Positions 17,337 to 24,720 of a stretch of DNA of 64,000 nucleotides are shown here, piece after piece; the first letter of the stretch is position 1, and every line of letters begins with the position of its first letter. The DNA is taken from contig CACJAW010000005.1 of assembly GCA_902591495.1 (NCBI GenBank), positions 17,794-81,793 of the forward strand, written 5' to 3'. The notes beneath the pieces were generated by a model. The model was not told the origin of the DNA, ran no database searches, and saw nothing but the letters and a program-made list of their open reading frames with translations. The position numbers and the translations under genes are program-made. Origin of the DNA: an uncultured Pseudohongiella sp. (GTDB lineage: Bacteria > Pseudomonadota > Gammaproteobacteria > Pseudomonadales > Pseudohongiellaceae).

Positions 17337-19688
17337 ATGACATTCATGAATATATTTGCGATAGCGCTTTTTTTTATTGCTGCTCTTCTGGTTTTGGGAG
17401 GTTTGCAACTCCTGGTTTTAGGGGGTTCGGTCTATTACATTTTCGCTGGTTTAGCAGTTGGCTGTTCAGCTTATTTTTTATGGAATAAAAGGCATCTGGC
17501 GCTTTTAATATATGGAATATTTTTTCTACTAACTGTCGCTTGGGCTTTTGTAGAGTCTGGAACAAATTTGTGGGCGTTAGCTCCCCGCATTTTGTTTTTT
17601 GCAGGCATCGGCCTGATTTTTCTAACACCCTGGGTGAGAAAACCCCTACATGAAGGATTTCCACCGCCACTTTTTTCATCAACGATTTCAAGAATAATAC
17701 CTATACTCATTGTCGTAATTACAATATTTGTCTTTATCGAGGGTACCGGTTATGAAGTCAAAGAGATGTCACCGCGCAGTCAAATTAATACGGTAAATAC
17801 GCAGACAGATTGGCCGAGTTATGGGAATACTGTTAAAGGCACGCGTTACTCACCCCTCGATCAAATTAACGTGACCAACGCATCTGATCTTGAACTAGCA
17901 TGGACATACCGAACGGGCGCTGGAGGTGCCTTCAAGGCTACACCTCTTATGGTTGGAAACCTGCTATACGTGTGTACCGGGGGTAATCGGGTTGTTGCTG
18001 TTGATGCAGAAAATGGAGCGCTGGTCTGGCAGTTTGACCCTCTGATTGATCCAGAGCATTTGGCTCAGGCAAGGTATTTTACGACTGGATGTAGAGGGGT
18101 TTCCTATTACGCTGCTCCTGAAGGTTATGAAGGTGAGTGTCCGGAAAGAATCTTAACCAACACAACAGATGCGAGGCTAATAGCTATAAATGCTGTGAGC
18201 GGTGAAAGATGTTCGTTTTTCGGAGATCAAGGTGAGGTAAACCTTACTATCGGAATGGGTAATGATCCAAGGATAGCCAACTTTCAGACTTCACCTCCAG
18301 GGATTGTATCTGGTAATGTCGTCGTGGGTGGTTGGGTTATTGATAATCGATCCGTCGGGCCGCCATCCGGTGTTGTCAGGGCATTCAACGCGATTACTGG
18401 CGAGTTTGCTTGGGCTTGGGATATGGGACGTCCGGGAATCACATCGGAACCTCTTAGAGGCGAGGTTTATACTCGTGGGACACCAAATGTTTGGTCGTTA
18501 TTCAGCGTAGATGAGGAGCTTGGTTTGATCTACGCACCAACGGGGAATGAGACTCCCGATTATTTTGGCGGTTATCGAATGGATGTCAGTGATGAGTACG
18601 CGAGTTCTATCGTGGCTATCGAAGGGGCGACGGGGAACGTTCGTTGGTCCTATCAAACAGTTCACCATGATATCTGGGATTATGATGTCCCGTCACAGCC
18701 CACACTTATTGACCTACCAAATGAGCGAGGTGAAAAGGTTAAAGCCGTCTTACAGCCAACCAAGAGAGGCGAAATCTTTGTCTTGAATCGTGAAACTGGT
18801 GAGCCTCTTTTTGATATCCAAGAGCTACCAGTCCCCCAAACTGGAGGGGTTCCAGAGGATTATGTGGCATCGACCCAGCCGTTCACAATGGATTTGCCAG
18901 TCTGGCGGATGCAGTTAGATGAAACAAAAATGTGGGGACTGACCCCATTAGACCAGCTTTGGTGCCGTATTGAGTACCGAAAGATGCGTTATGAGGGACA
19001 TTTTACCGTGCCGGGGATTGGTACGATCCTTCAAAATCCGGGTGCTACTGGTGGTTTTAATTGGGGGAGTGTAAGCGTTGATGAGGCTAACAATCTAATG
19101 GTTGTTAACCCGCTTTATATGGCAAATCAACTGACTTTAATTCCTCGTGATCAGCTACCTGAGGGTGTAGTGGGAAGTCAACTGGGAACTCCTTACAGCC
19201 ATAACACGCAAAGATTTATGTCACCTCTTCACGTACCTTGTATGCAGCCACCGTATGGAACGCTTGGCGTTGTTGATCTCGAGACTAAAGAATTACTTTG
19301 GCAGAAGCCAATAGGAACAGCGAAACACACCGGTCCAACATTCTTTGGAACACTAAATTTGCCAACCAGATTACCTTTAACCGTCGGCACGCCGCAAACG
19401 GGAGGTACGGTCACAACTGCTGGAGGTATTATCTTTAGTGCAGGAGCTTTCGATAATACGGTGAGAGCTACTAATCTCATGAATGGTGAAGAATTATGGA
19501 ATCACGCGATCCCCTTCACGGCACAGGGAACACCAATGACTTACCTTTCTCCTCAGGGAAATCAGACACTAATAGTTGTGGTTCCCGTGTTTAACTCGAC
19601 AAGGGGCTCGGGTTATTTGCCTCTTCCGGCTGAGGAAGAAGATCCTTTGGGAGGCTATATTTTTGCCTTTCGCTTACCGGAAAGCTAG
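17337..19688 (+). CDS. membrane-bound PQQ dehydrogenase, glucose/quinate/shikimate type
   Basis: About 783 residues. The N-terminal 140 residues contain five hydrophobic helices, as in E. coli Gcd, which anchor the enzyme and pass electrons to ubiquinone. The periplasmic propeller follows, with DWPSYGNTVKGTRYSPLDQI at its start, DAENGALVWQFDP, TRGTPNVWSLFSVD and the active-site block HHDIWDYDVPSQP, whose Asp lies where Gcd has its catalytic Asp. Family enzymes oxidise aldoses or cyclic polyols. Start uncertain: ATG 17337 or 17346, or the in-frame TTG at 17316. It is tandem with family copy 2 and overlaps the convergent gene at 19685 by four bases. Confidence 0.87.
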   Translation: MTFMNIFAIALFFIAALLVLGGLQLLVLGGSVYYIFAGLAVGCSAYFLWNKRHLALLIYGIFFLLTVAWAFVESGTNLWALAPRILFFAGIGLIFLTPWVRKPLHEGFPPPLFSSTISRIIPILIVVITIFVFIEGTGYEVKEMSPRSQINTVNTQTDWPSYGNTVKGTRYSPLDQINVTNASDLELAWTYRTGAGGAFKATPLMVGNLLYVCTGGNRVVAVDAENGALVWQFDPLIDPEHLAQARYFTTGCRGVSYYAAPEGYEGECPERILTNTTDARLIAINAVSGERCSFFGDQGEVNLTIGMGNDPRIANFQTSPPGIVSGNVVVGGWVIDNRSVGPPSGVVRAFNAITGEFAWAWDMGRPGITSEPLRGEVYTRGTPNVWSLFSVDEELGLIYAPTGNETPDYFGGYRMDVSDEYASSIVAIEGATGNVRWSYQTVHHDIWDYDVPSQPTLIDLPNERGEKVKAVLQPTKRGEIFVLNRETGEPLFDIQELPVPQTGGVPEDYVASTQPFTMDLPVWRMQLDETKMWGLTPLDQLWCRIEYRKMRYEGHFTVPGIGTILQNPGATGGFNWGSVSVDEANNLMVVNPLYMANQLTLIPRDQLPEGVVGSQLGTPYSHNTQRFMSPLHVPCMQPPYGTLGVVDLETKELLWQKPIGTAKHTGPTFFGTLNLPTRLPLTVGTPQTGGTVTTAGGIIFSAGAFDNTVRATNLMNGEELWNHAIPFTAQGTPMTYLSPQGNQTLIVVVPVFNSTRGSGYLPLPAEEEDPLGGYIFAFRLPES

Positions 19689-20218
19689 GCGCGATCCACT
19701 ATCTCAAAAAGCCAAATAAGTTCATCGTCAACTCTAGCAGTCGATGTAGGTTCAGAGCCTCTTCCATATTTGCGCCACGATTCCTGCAAAATAGGCAGAA
19801 TTATCTCGCCCTCTTTAATTGGGACTAAGCGCTGTTCATAAAGAGAATCGTCTACACGGAGAATGATCCTGTCATCTTCTTCGACTCTTTGCGGCCACTG
19901 TTTCCAATATCTGCCATACCAAGTCTGCCGCCTGCCACTAGCCACAAATAATCGACCATCGACTACCATAGTCCAAATGGTTTTGGTTGTACCCAGGTTT
20001 AAAGTTTCCATCTCAATTTCTTCTCGATTCTTGAGAAAGGTCCAGTCTTTTGGAGATGGAAGTAGCTGTCCAGAGCGGAAAGGCCCGCCAGTGCTAATGG
20101 TAAACCAAGGCACAAATTCCACAGGCCCGTCGTGCAGGCGCATGTAGACGAAAAACAGGCTGGGAATCAGCACAAAAAAGGTTAGTACCGTAACTGAGTA
20201 TCTTTTAGCTGTCTTCAT
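19685..20218 (-). CDS. membrane-anchored protein, possibly flavin-type split barrel
   Basis: A 177-residue protein with one N-terminal hydrophobic segment (about 8-26, signal peptide or anchor). The remainder is mostly strand-forming, with METLNLGTTKTIWTMVVDGRLFVASG and RIILRVDDSLYEQRLVPI. This resembles the split-barrel fold of nitroreductase/PNPOx-like proteins, but I cannot confirm a flavin site and treat it as uncharacterised. WYGRYWKQWP in the middle is distinctive. It lies 48 bases downstream of the hydroxyacid oxidase gene on the same strand and could be cotranscribed. Confidence 0.6.
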   Translation of the reverse strand: MKTAKRYSVTVLTFFVLIPSLFFVYMRLHDGPVEFVPWFTISTGGPFRSGQLLPSPKDWTFLKNREEIEMETLNLGTTKTIWTMVVDGRLFVASGRRQTWYGRYWKQWPQRVEEDDRIILRVDDSLYEQRLVPIKEGEIILPILQESWRKYGRGSEPTSTARVDDELIWLFEIVDRA

Positions 20219-20266
20219 AAGCCTTTATGACGTTCCGTCTATACTCTTGGTTAATTATCTCTATGC

Positions 20267-21427
20267 TTATCTTGTCCTATAGCGCAGCATATTGCGATCT
20301 ATTTGTGAAATACTGGTTACACCAAGTAGCTTCATGTCCCTCTGTATTTCGGCTTTTAAATTGCCTAACGCTTTTTCTACTCCAGGTTGGCCAGCAGCTG
20401 CCAAGGAGTAAAGGTACATGCGTCCACCGGAACAAGCCTTAGCGCCTGCAGCTATCGCTTTAAGAACGTGTGTTCCCCGTCTTATCCCGCCGTCTAATAT
20501 CACATCGATTTTGTCGCCGACCGCATCGCTTATTTCACTGATCTGATCGAAAGGCGATCGCGAGCCATCCAACTGTCTTCCGCCATGATTGGAAATCATT
20601 ATTGCATCTGCGCCTATATCTACCGCCTTTTTTGCGTCAGCAACACTCATGATGCCTTTCAAGCAAAAAGGTCCACCCCACCTAGCCTTGAGTGCTTCTG
20701 CATCTGACCAACTCATAGACTGGTCTAGCATATTTGCAAAATAATCACCGATAGAAACTGAGACATTTGACCCTTGTTGAACAAAATCTTTTAATTCAGC
20801 CAATTCAAACGCTTCACCAAAAAAGTAATTGAGCGCCCAACCTGGGTGTATGGCAAAGCTGAGCAAACTCTTTAAAGTGAGTTTTGGTGGTGACGTGAAT
20901 CCCGTATAAAGATCCCTCTCCCTGTTTCCTCCAGTAATTGTGTCTACGGTCAAGGCTAGAGCATTGAAATTAGCGGCCTGAGCTCTCTCGACCATTGCAT
21001 CATTAAGACCTCTGTCTTTGTGAAAGTAAAATTGAAACAATTTAGGCGTAGATATTATGTCTCCTATTTCTTTCAGGGTAACAGTACCCAATGCTGAAAC
21101 ACCAAACATGGTCCCAAATTTCTCCGCCGCTTTGGCGACGGCCCGCTCTCCGTCATGATGAAATAGTCTTTGCAATGCGGTGGGTGAGCAAAAAATGGGT
21201 AGATCAAGCTTCTGTCCCATTACAGTAACAGACATATCAATATTTTCCACACCAGCCAAAACATTTGGGACCAGGTCGCAATCTTCGAAAGCGGAAGTAT
21301 TTCGACGATAGGTAACTTCGTCATCAGCGGCTCCGTCTATATAATGGAATATAGGACCCGGGAGGCGCTGCTTCGCCAGAAGCCTGAGATCGTCAACGTT
21401 GTGGCAGTTCTTAAGCTGTCGGAACAT
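20267..21427 (-). CDS. FMN-dependent alpha-hydroxy-acid dehydrogenase (LldD-like)
   Basis: A 386-residue TIM-barrel flavoenzyme of the family of lactate dehydrogenase LldD, glycolate oxidase and mandelate dehydrogenase. Seen are the N-terminal FHYIDGAADDEVTYRRN, CSPTALQRLFHHDGE, the FMN/substrate stretch ALTVDT, the catalytic-His motif SNHGGRQLD, and DGGIRRGTHVLKAIAAGAKAC that binds the FMN phosphate. It oxidises L-2-hydroxyacids to 2-oxoacids; the substrate is not determined. There is no signal peptide, so it is cytoplasmic, perhaps membrane-associated like LldD. The second homologue at 46059 is exported. Confidence 0.9.
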   Translation of the reverse strand: MFRQLKNCHNVDDLRLLAKQRLPGPIFHYIDGAADDEVTYRRNTSAFEDCDLVPNVLAGVENIDMSVTVMGQKLDLPIFCSPTALQRLFHHDGERAVAKAAEKFGTMFGVSALGTVTLKEIGDIISTPKLFQFYFHKDRGLNDAMVERAQAANFNALALTVDTITGGNRERDLYTGFTSPPKLTLKSLLSFAIHPGWALNYFFGEAFELAELKDFVQQGSNVSVSIGDYFANMLDQSMSWSDAEALKARWGGPFCLKGIMSVADAKKAVDIGADAIMISNHGGRQLDGSRSPFDQISEISDAVGDKIDVILDGGIRRGTHVLKAIAAGAKACSGGRMYLYSLAAAGQPGVEKALGNLKAEIQRDMKLLGVTSISQIDRNMLRYRTR

Positions 21428-21559
21428 TATAGCTTTCCTCGATACAATCCATGGTCAATTCTATCGTTAAATCTTGCCTACTCAAAGTTTCCTGTAACTG
21501 AGGGCATCTATCAGTAAATCTGGTAAACGTTTAATATCCGCTTTCGGAGGATTTTTTTT

Positions 21560-21853
21560 ATGGTCTACAATAATGTACTTCTTAGAGTAAAAGACATTAA
21601 GAATATTAGTTTGGTTGGCGAGTTACTTAAGGAGCAGGCTAAACGGTCAAGTGAGGAGCCGGGCTGTATTCGTTTCGAGGTCTATCACTCCTCTTCTGAC
21701 GTCCAGCAATTTATCCTGGTTGAGCAGTGGGCCAATGAAGCGGACCTGGAGCGTCATAAGAATGCCAAGGCATTTACTGAGTTTTACCTACCTAAAGTGA
21801 TTCCTTTAGTTGATCGTTCGCCTCATTTATCAGAGCTTCTATGGCCAGAGTGA
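21560..21853 (+). CDS. antibiotic biosynthesis monooxygenase (ABM) domain protein
   Basis: A 97-residue single ferredoxin-like domain. The pattern EPGCIRFEVYHSSSDVQQFILVEQW followed by A.L..H..A.AFTEF matches the YgiN/ABM quinol-monooxygenase family, which acts on quinols or aromatic substrates without cofactors, or has other small-molecule roles. It is a cytoplasmic dimer in characterised cases. GGAGG is eight bases before ATG 21560. It is divergent from the hydroxyacid dehydrogenase gene at 20267. Confidence 0.85.
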   Translation: MVYNNVLLRVKDIKNISLVGELLKEQAKRSSEEPGCIRFEVYHSSSDVQQFILVEQWANEADLERHKNAKAFTEFYLPKVIPLVDRSPHLSELLWPE

Positions 21854-21966
21854 AACTGATAGATGCTTTTGCAGCTCGTTTTACTATAAACTGCGATGCT
21901 GACTACTTTGGACTTGGAAACTATCGCTATTATTGAATCTTGAGGGAACTCAGAAAGGGGCAAGGC

Positions 21967-22731
21967 ATGACACTAATTAGTTTATTCACTCGCTATGTCA
22001 TTATTCAAACTTTACTGTTTGCAGCAGCAGTGACACAAGCGGCTTCATCAGCGGACATTGTGCAAGCTGCTCTCAATAATAGTGAAAGACCATCAGAAGA
22101 TATGTTAGATGATAGTCGGCGTATGCCATTAGAGGTACTGGCTTTTGCAGGCATTGAGGAGGGTATGACGATACTGGAAATGGAGGCAGGAACCGGATAC
22201 TACACAGAAATACTTAGCAGGACAGTGGGAAGTGATGGCAGTGTGATAATGCAAAATCCTCCAGCATTCGACAGCTTTTTTGGTGAAGCGGTTGGAGCAC
22301 GTTTAGCAAACAATCGTCTATCGAACGTGACCCTTAGTCGAGTTAATTTTGACCAGTTAGAAGCCAATGATAACTCTGTTGATATGGTTACATGGATTTT
22401 GGGACCTCATGAGCTTGGTTTCGAGCCAGGGGGTCAAAGTGTCGGAAATCCCGAACGCGCTTTTGAAGATATTGCCAGAGTCCTTAAGCCGGGTGGCGTT
22501 TTTCTTGCTGTTGATCACAAAGCCGCGGAGGGTTCCGATATTACTGTAGGGGGAACCCTTCATAGAATCAGTGAAAGTCTGGTTATGAGCTTGGCAAATG
22601 GTGCTGGTTTGTCGATAGAAAGAAGCTCATATTTGCACGCTAATTCGAATGATTCTCTTGAGGCGGGGGTATTTGATCCCTCTATTCAAGGTCAAACGGA
22701 TAAGTTTGTTTTACTTTTTAGGAAGCAATAG
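21967..22731 (+). CDS. exported class I methyltransferase-like protein (COG4798 type)
   Basis: A 254-residue protein with a signal peptide (about 1-31, ending TQAAS) ahead of a Rossmann methyltransferase domain. Motif I is LEMEAGTGYYTEIL; SVIMQNPPAF follows, as in COG4798 predicted methyltransferases, and ARVLKPGGVFLAVDHKA is the later family block. A methyltransferase outside the cytoplasm would lack SAM, so the real role is uncertain. ATG 21967 is chosen because GAAAGGGG lies six bases upstream; the TTG at 21940 has no site. A NIPSNAP gene follows after 27 bases. Confidence 0.8.
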   Translation: MTLISLFTRYVIIQTLLFAAAVTQAASSADIVQAALNNSERPSEDMLDDSRRMPLEVLAFAGIEEGMTILEMEAGTGYYTEILSRTVGSDGSVIMQNPPAFDSFFGEAVGARLANNRLSNVTLSRVNFDQLEANDNSVDMVTWILGPHELGFEPGGQSVGNPERAFEDIARVLKPGGVFLAVDHKAAEGSDITVGGTLHRISESLVMSLANGAGLSIERSSYLHANSNDSLEAGVFDPSIQGQTDKFVLLFRKQ

Positions 22732-22758
22732 TTGAAATATTAATTAACGGAGATAGAA

Positions 22759-23217
22759 ATGAATAAGATGTTATTAGCTTTTCTCGCAACCTTTGGTTTG
22801 ACTGGTTTCGCAAACGCAGGTGAGGCTCCAGAGCCTTGTGGTCCAGCGGGACAATTATCAGAGAACTTTTCAAAAAATGTTGGGTCCGATGCACGATGTT
22901 TTGAGCTGCGTATGTATACGGCGGAGCCAGCAGTCGATGGTAAGGGTGGTATTGACGACCTACATCAGAGGTTTCGCGAAGAGGAAGTTGCTATTTTCGA
23001 AAAACATGGTGCGGAGGTAGTAGCAGTCTGGCAGAGACTTGATGATCCCAATACTCTAGTGTGGATGCTTGCCTACAGAGATAGGGCGCACCGATCTCAG
23101 GTCTGGGCTGACTTCGCAGCGGACCCAGCTTGGCATGCATTACGAGCAAAGTATGAGGTGCCACTTTCGATTGAAGCTTACATGATGAGCACAACAGATT
23201 ATTCAAATCTCAAATAA
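22759..23217 (+). CDS. exported NIPSNAP family protein
   Basis: A 152-residue protein with a signal peptide cut near FANAG, then a NIPSNAP ferredoxin-like domain: CFELRMYTAEP, FREEEVAIFEKHGAEVVAVW, TLVWMLAYRDRAHRSQVWADF, DPAWHALRAKYE. NIPSNAP proteins bind small ligands or partners; bacterial exported forms have no established function. GGAG precedes ATG. It probably shares a transcript with the exported methyltransferase-like gene and ends at a strong hairpin terminator. Confidence 0.85.
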   Translation: MNKMLLAFLATFGLTGFANAGEAPEPCGPAGQLSENFSKNVGSDARCFELRMYTAEPAVDGKGGIDDLHQRFREEEVAIFEKHGAEVVAVWQRLDDPNTLVWMLAYRDRAHRSQVWADFAADPAWHALRAKYEVPLSIEAYMMSTTDYSNLK

Positions 23218-23226
23218 GATTTAAGT

Positions 23227-23265
23227 AATAACACCAGAGCATAGTTTGTTCTGGTGTTATTTTTT
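23227..23265 (+). terminator. strong Rho-independent terminator after the NIPSNAP gene
   Basis: A perfect 12-base stem pairs 23227-23238 (AATAACACCAGA) with 23250-23261, with an 11-base loop and a following run of T to 23265. It starts nine bases after the NIPSNAP stop codon. This also argues that the next gene does not start at the upstream in-frame codon at 23246, which falls inside the hairpin. Confidence 0.88.
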
Positions 23266-23350
23266 CTATAAGTTTTTGTTCATTGCATCCGGACGAAACT
23301 CAACATTGAGGCCCCGTCTATTGTCTCTATTACAGAAAATATTACGGAGC

Positions 23351-24712
23351 ATGTTTGTTTCTACTCAAACTGCTCGCCGGATTCCTCCCTTCCTTTATCT
23401 TTTATTTTGCTTAACTGGAAATTCAGTCTTTTCAGCAGAGGAAGAGCTGTCTCGAGTAAGGATAAGCACAGAGTATACACGTCAGGTGAACCTTTATTTA
23501 CAGGAGCTAGAGGCTTTAGAAAGGCGTTTCGGTCCTTATGATAGATCCTTGCTTGAGCCTCTGGATGCGTTGATAAGTTTGCATTCAAGTGTCGATGATT
23601 TTGCAGAGATTAATTCTTTGCTAGGACGGCAATTACAGTTGGTTCATGTGACTGAGGGCCCTAACGCTTTCAGCCAATTACCAATATTAGAGTCCTTGAT
23701 CAGGAATAACCTAGAAATTAAAAATTTTGAATCGGTTACAAATAATTTTGAAAATAGGCAATATGTTTTTTTGCAGAATCCTGACTCTACAGTGGAACAA
23801 AAGCTCGCATCTATGGATGATCTTAGGAATTGGTATCTGACCGCATTTAATTTAGATACCAAACAAAATCGATTACCTTATTTCATGAAATCAAGAAGCT
23901 TGTTGCAGCAAATGTTGGCGGTAGCAAGCGATGCGTATGAGGAAATGGAAGAGAGGATGGTACCTCTTCTTTATAAAGAAGCTTTAGAAAAATATTATCT
24001 AATGACATTACTAAGCTCTGTCGATGAATTGGGCTCTGATGCCAATGATTTCATTTTTGTTCCGGAACGCATTCAACCGATGACCTACTTACGTCAGGGT
24101 TATGAGGTCGTAAAAGATATAAGCGATATAGTCCGACTAAATGATGATAAGGAGGCGGAAGGAATGGCGACGGTTTATGAAGCCGATTATCAGATGCTAC
24201 TGGGTTTAGGTCTTGCCAGAAGAACATATCAAAGGGCGATGGATCTATTTGCAGAAGCAGGAGTTCAGGAACAGAAAATTATAGATTTCTTTTCACGTCC
24301 TACTGTCATTCCGGCGCGTGAATATTACACCTCAATTGATGACGCAATGAGCGCTCAAGCAGCAGATGGTTATGTTTATACGGAGGGTGAGGACGGCGAG
24401 GACCCCAAAATTCACATGGGTAACTATATAGCATGGAATGAATCAGTTCCTTTCACGCCTATGCCGAATCCTCCCAATATGCTGTCTGATGTTGAACTTG
24501 GTTTGACAAGGGTAGAAACAAAATTTCGAATTTCTTCAAGAGGTAAAACTCGCGGACCTGATGCCGAGACTTCTGACCCTGAGTCGGTGCGTGCAAGGAG
24601 GGATGCTGAGGACGCATTGAAGGAGATGGTTTTTAGACCTCGATTTGTAGGTACTAGATGGCGGCCCATAAGCAATCTCACCATGACCTACTGGTATCCG
24701 ACTGAGAAATGA
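23351..24712 (+). CDS. secreted helical protein with a TonB-like C-terminal tail
   Basis: A 453-residue protein with a signal peptide (about 1-27, ending SVFSA). The middle is helix-rich (LNLYLQELEALERRFG-like stretches, repeated Leu/Ala heptads), possibly TPR-like. The final segment, ALKEMVFRPRFVGTRWRPI then LTMTYWYP, matches the end of TonB C-terminal domains, where a '.fRPr..nG.pv....' strand closes the fold. It has no N-terminal TonB anchor or proline-rich linker, so it is not a canonical TonB. ATG 23351 is chosen for the signal peptide; GGAG sits very close to it. Alone between a terminator and a convergent PQQ gene. Confidence 0.72.
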   Translation: MFVSTQTARRIPPFLYLLFCLTGNSVFSAEEELSRVRISTEYTRQVNLYLQELEALERRFGPYDRSLLEPLDALISLHSSVDDFAEINSLLGRQLQLVHVTEGPNAFSQLPILESLIRNNLEIKNFESVTNNFENRQYVFLQNPDSTVEQKLASMDDLRNWYLTAFNLDTKQNRLPYFMKSRSLLQQMLAVASDAYEEMEERMVPLLYKEALEKYYLMTLLSSVDELGSDANDFIFVPERIQPMTYLRQGYEVVKDISDIVRLNDDKEAEGMATVYEADYQMLLGLGLARRTYQRAMDLFAEAGVQEQKIIDFFSRPTVIPAREYYTSIDDAMSAQAADGYVYTEGEDGEDPKIHMGNYIAWNESVPFTPMPNPPNMLSDVELGLTRVETKFRISSRGKTRGPDAETSDPESVRARRDAEDALKEMVFRPRFVGTRWRPISNLTMTYWYPTEK

Positions 24713-24720
24713 GGTGTAAA

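Noticed and set aside
23246..23350. Upstream extension of the TonB-like-tail protein to 23246
   Set aside because: The start would lie inside a strong terminator hairpin, and the extra residues hide the signal peptide.
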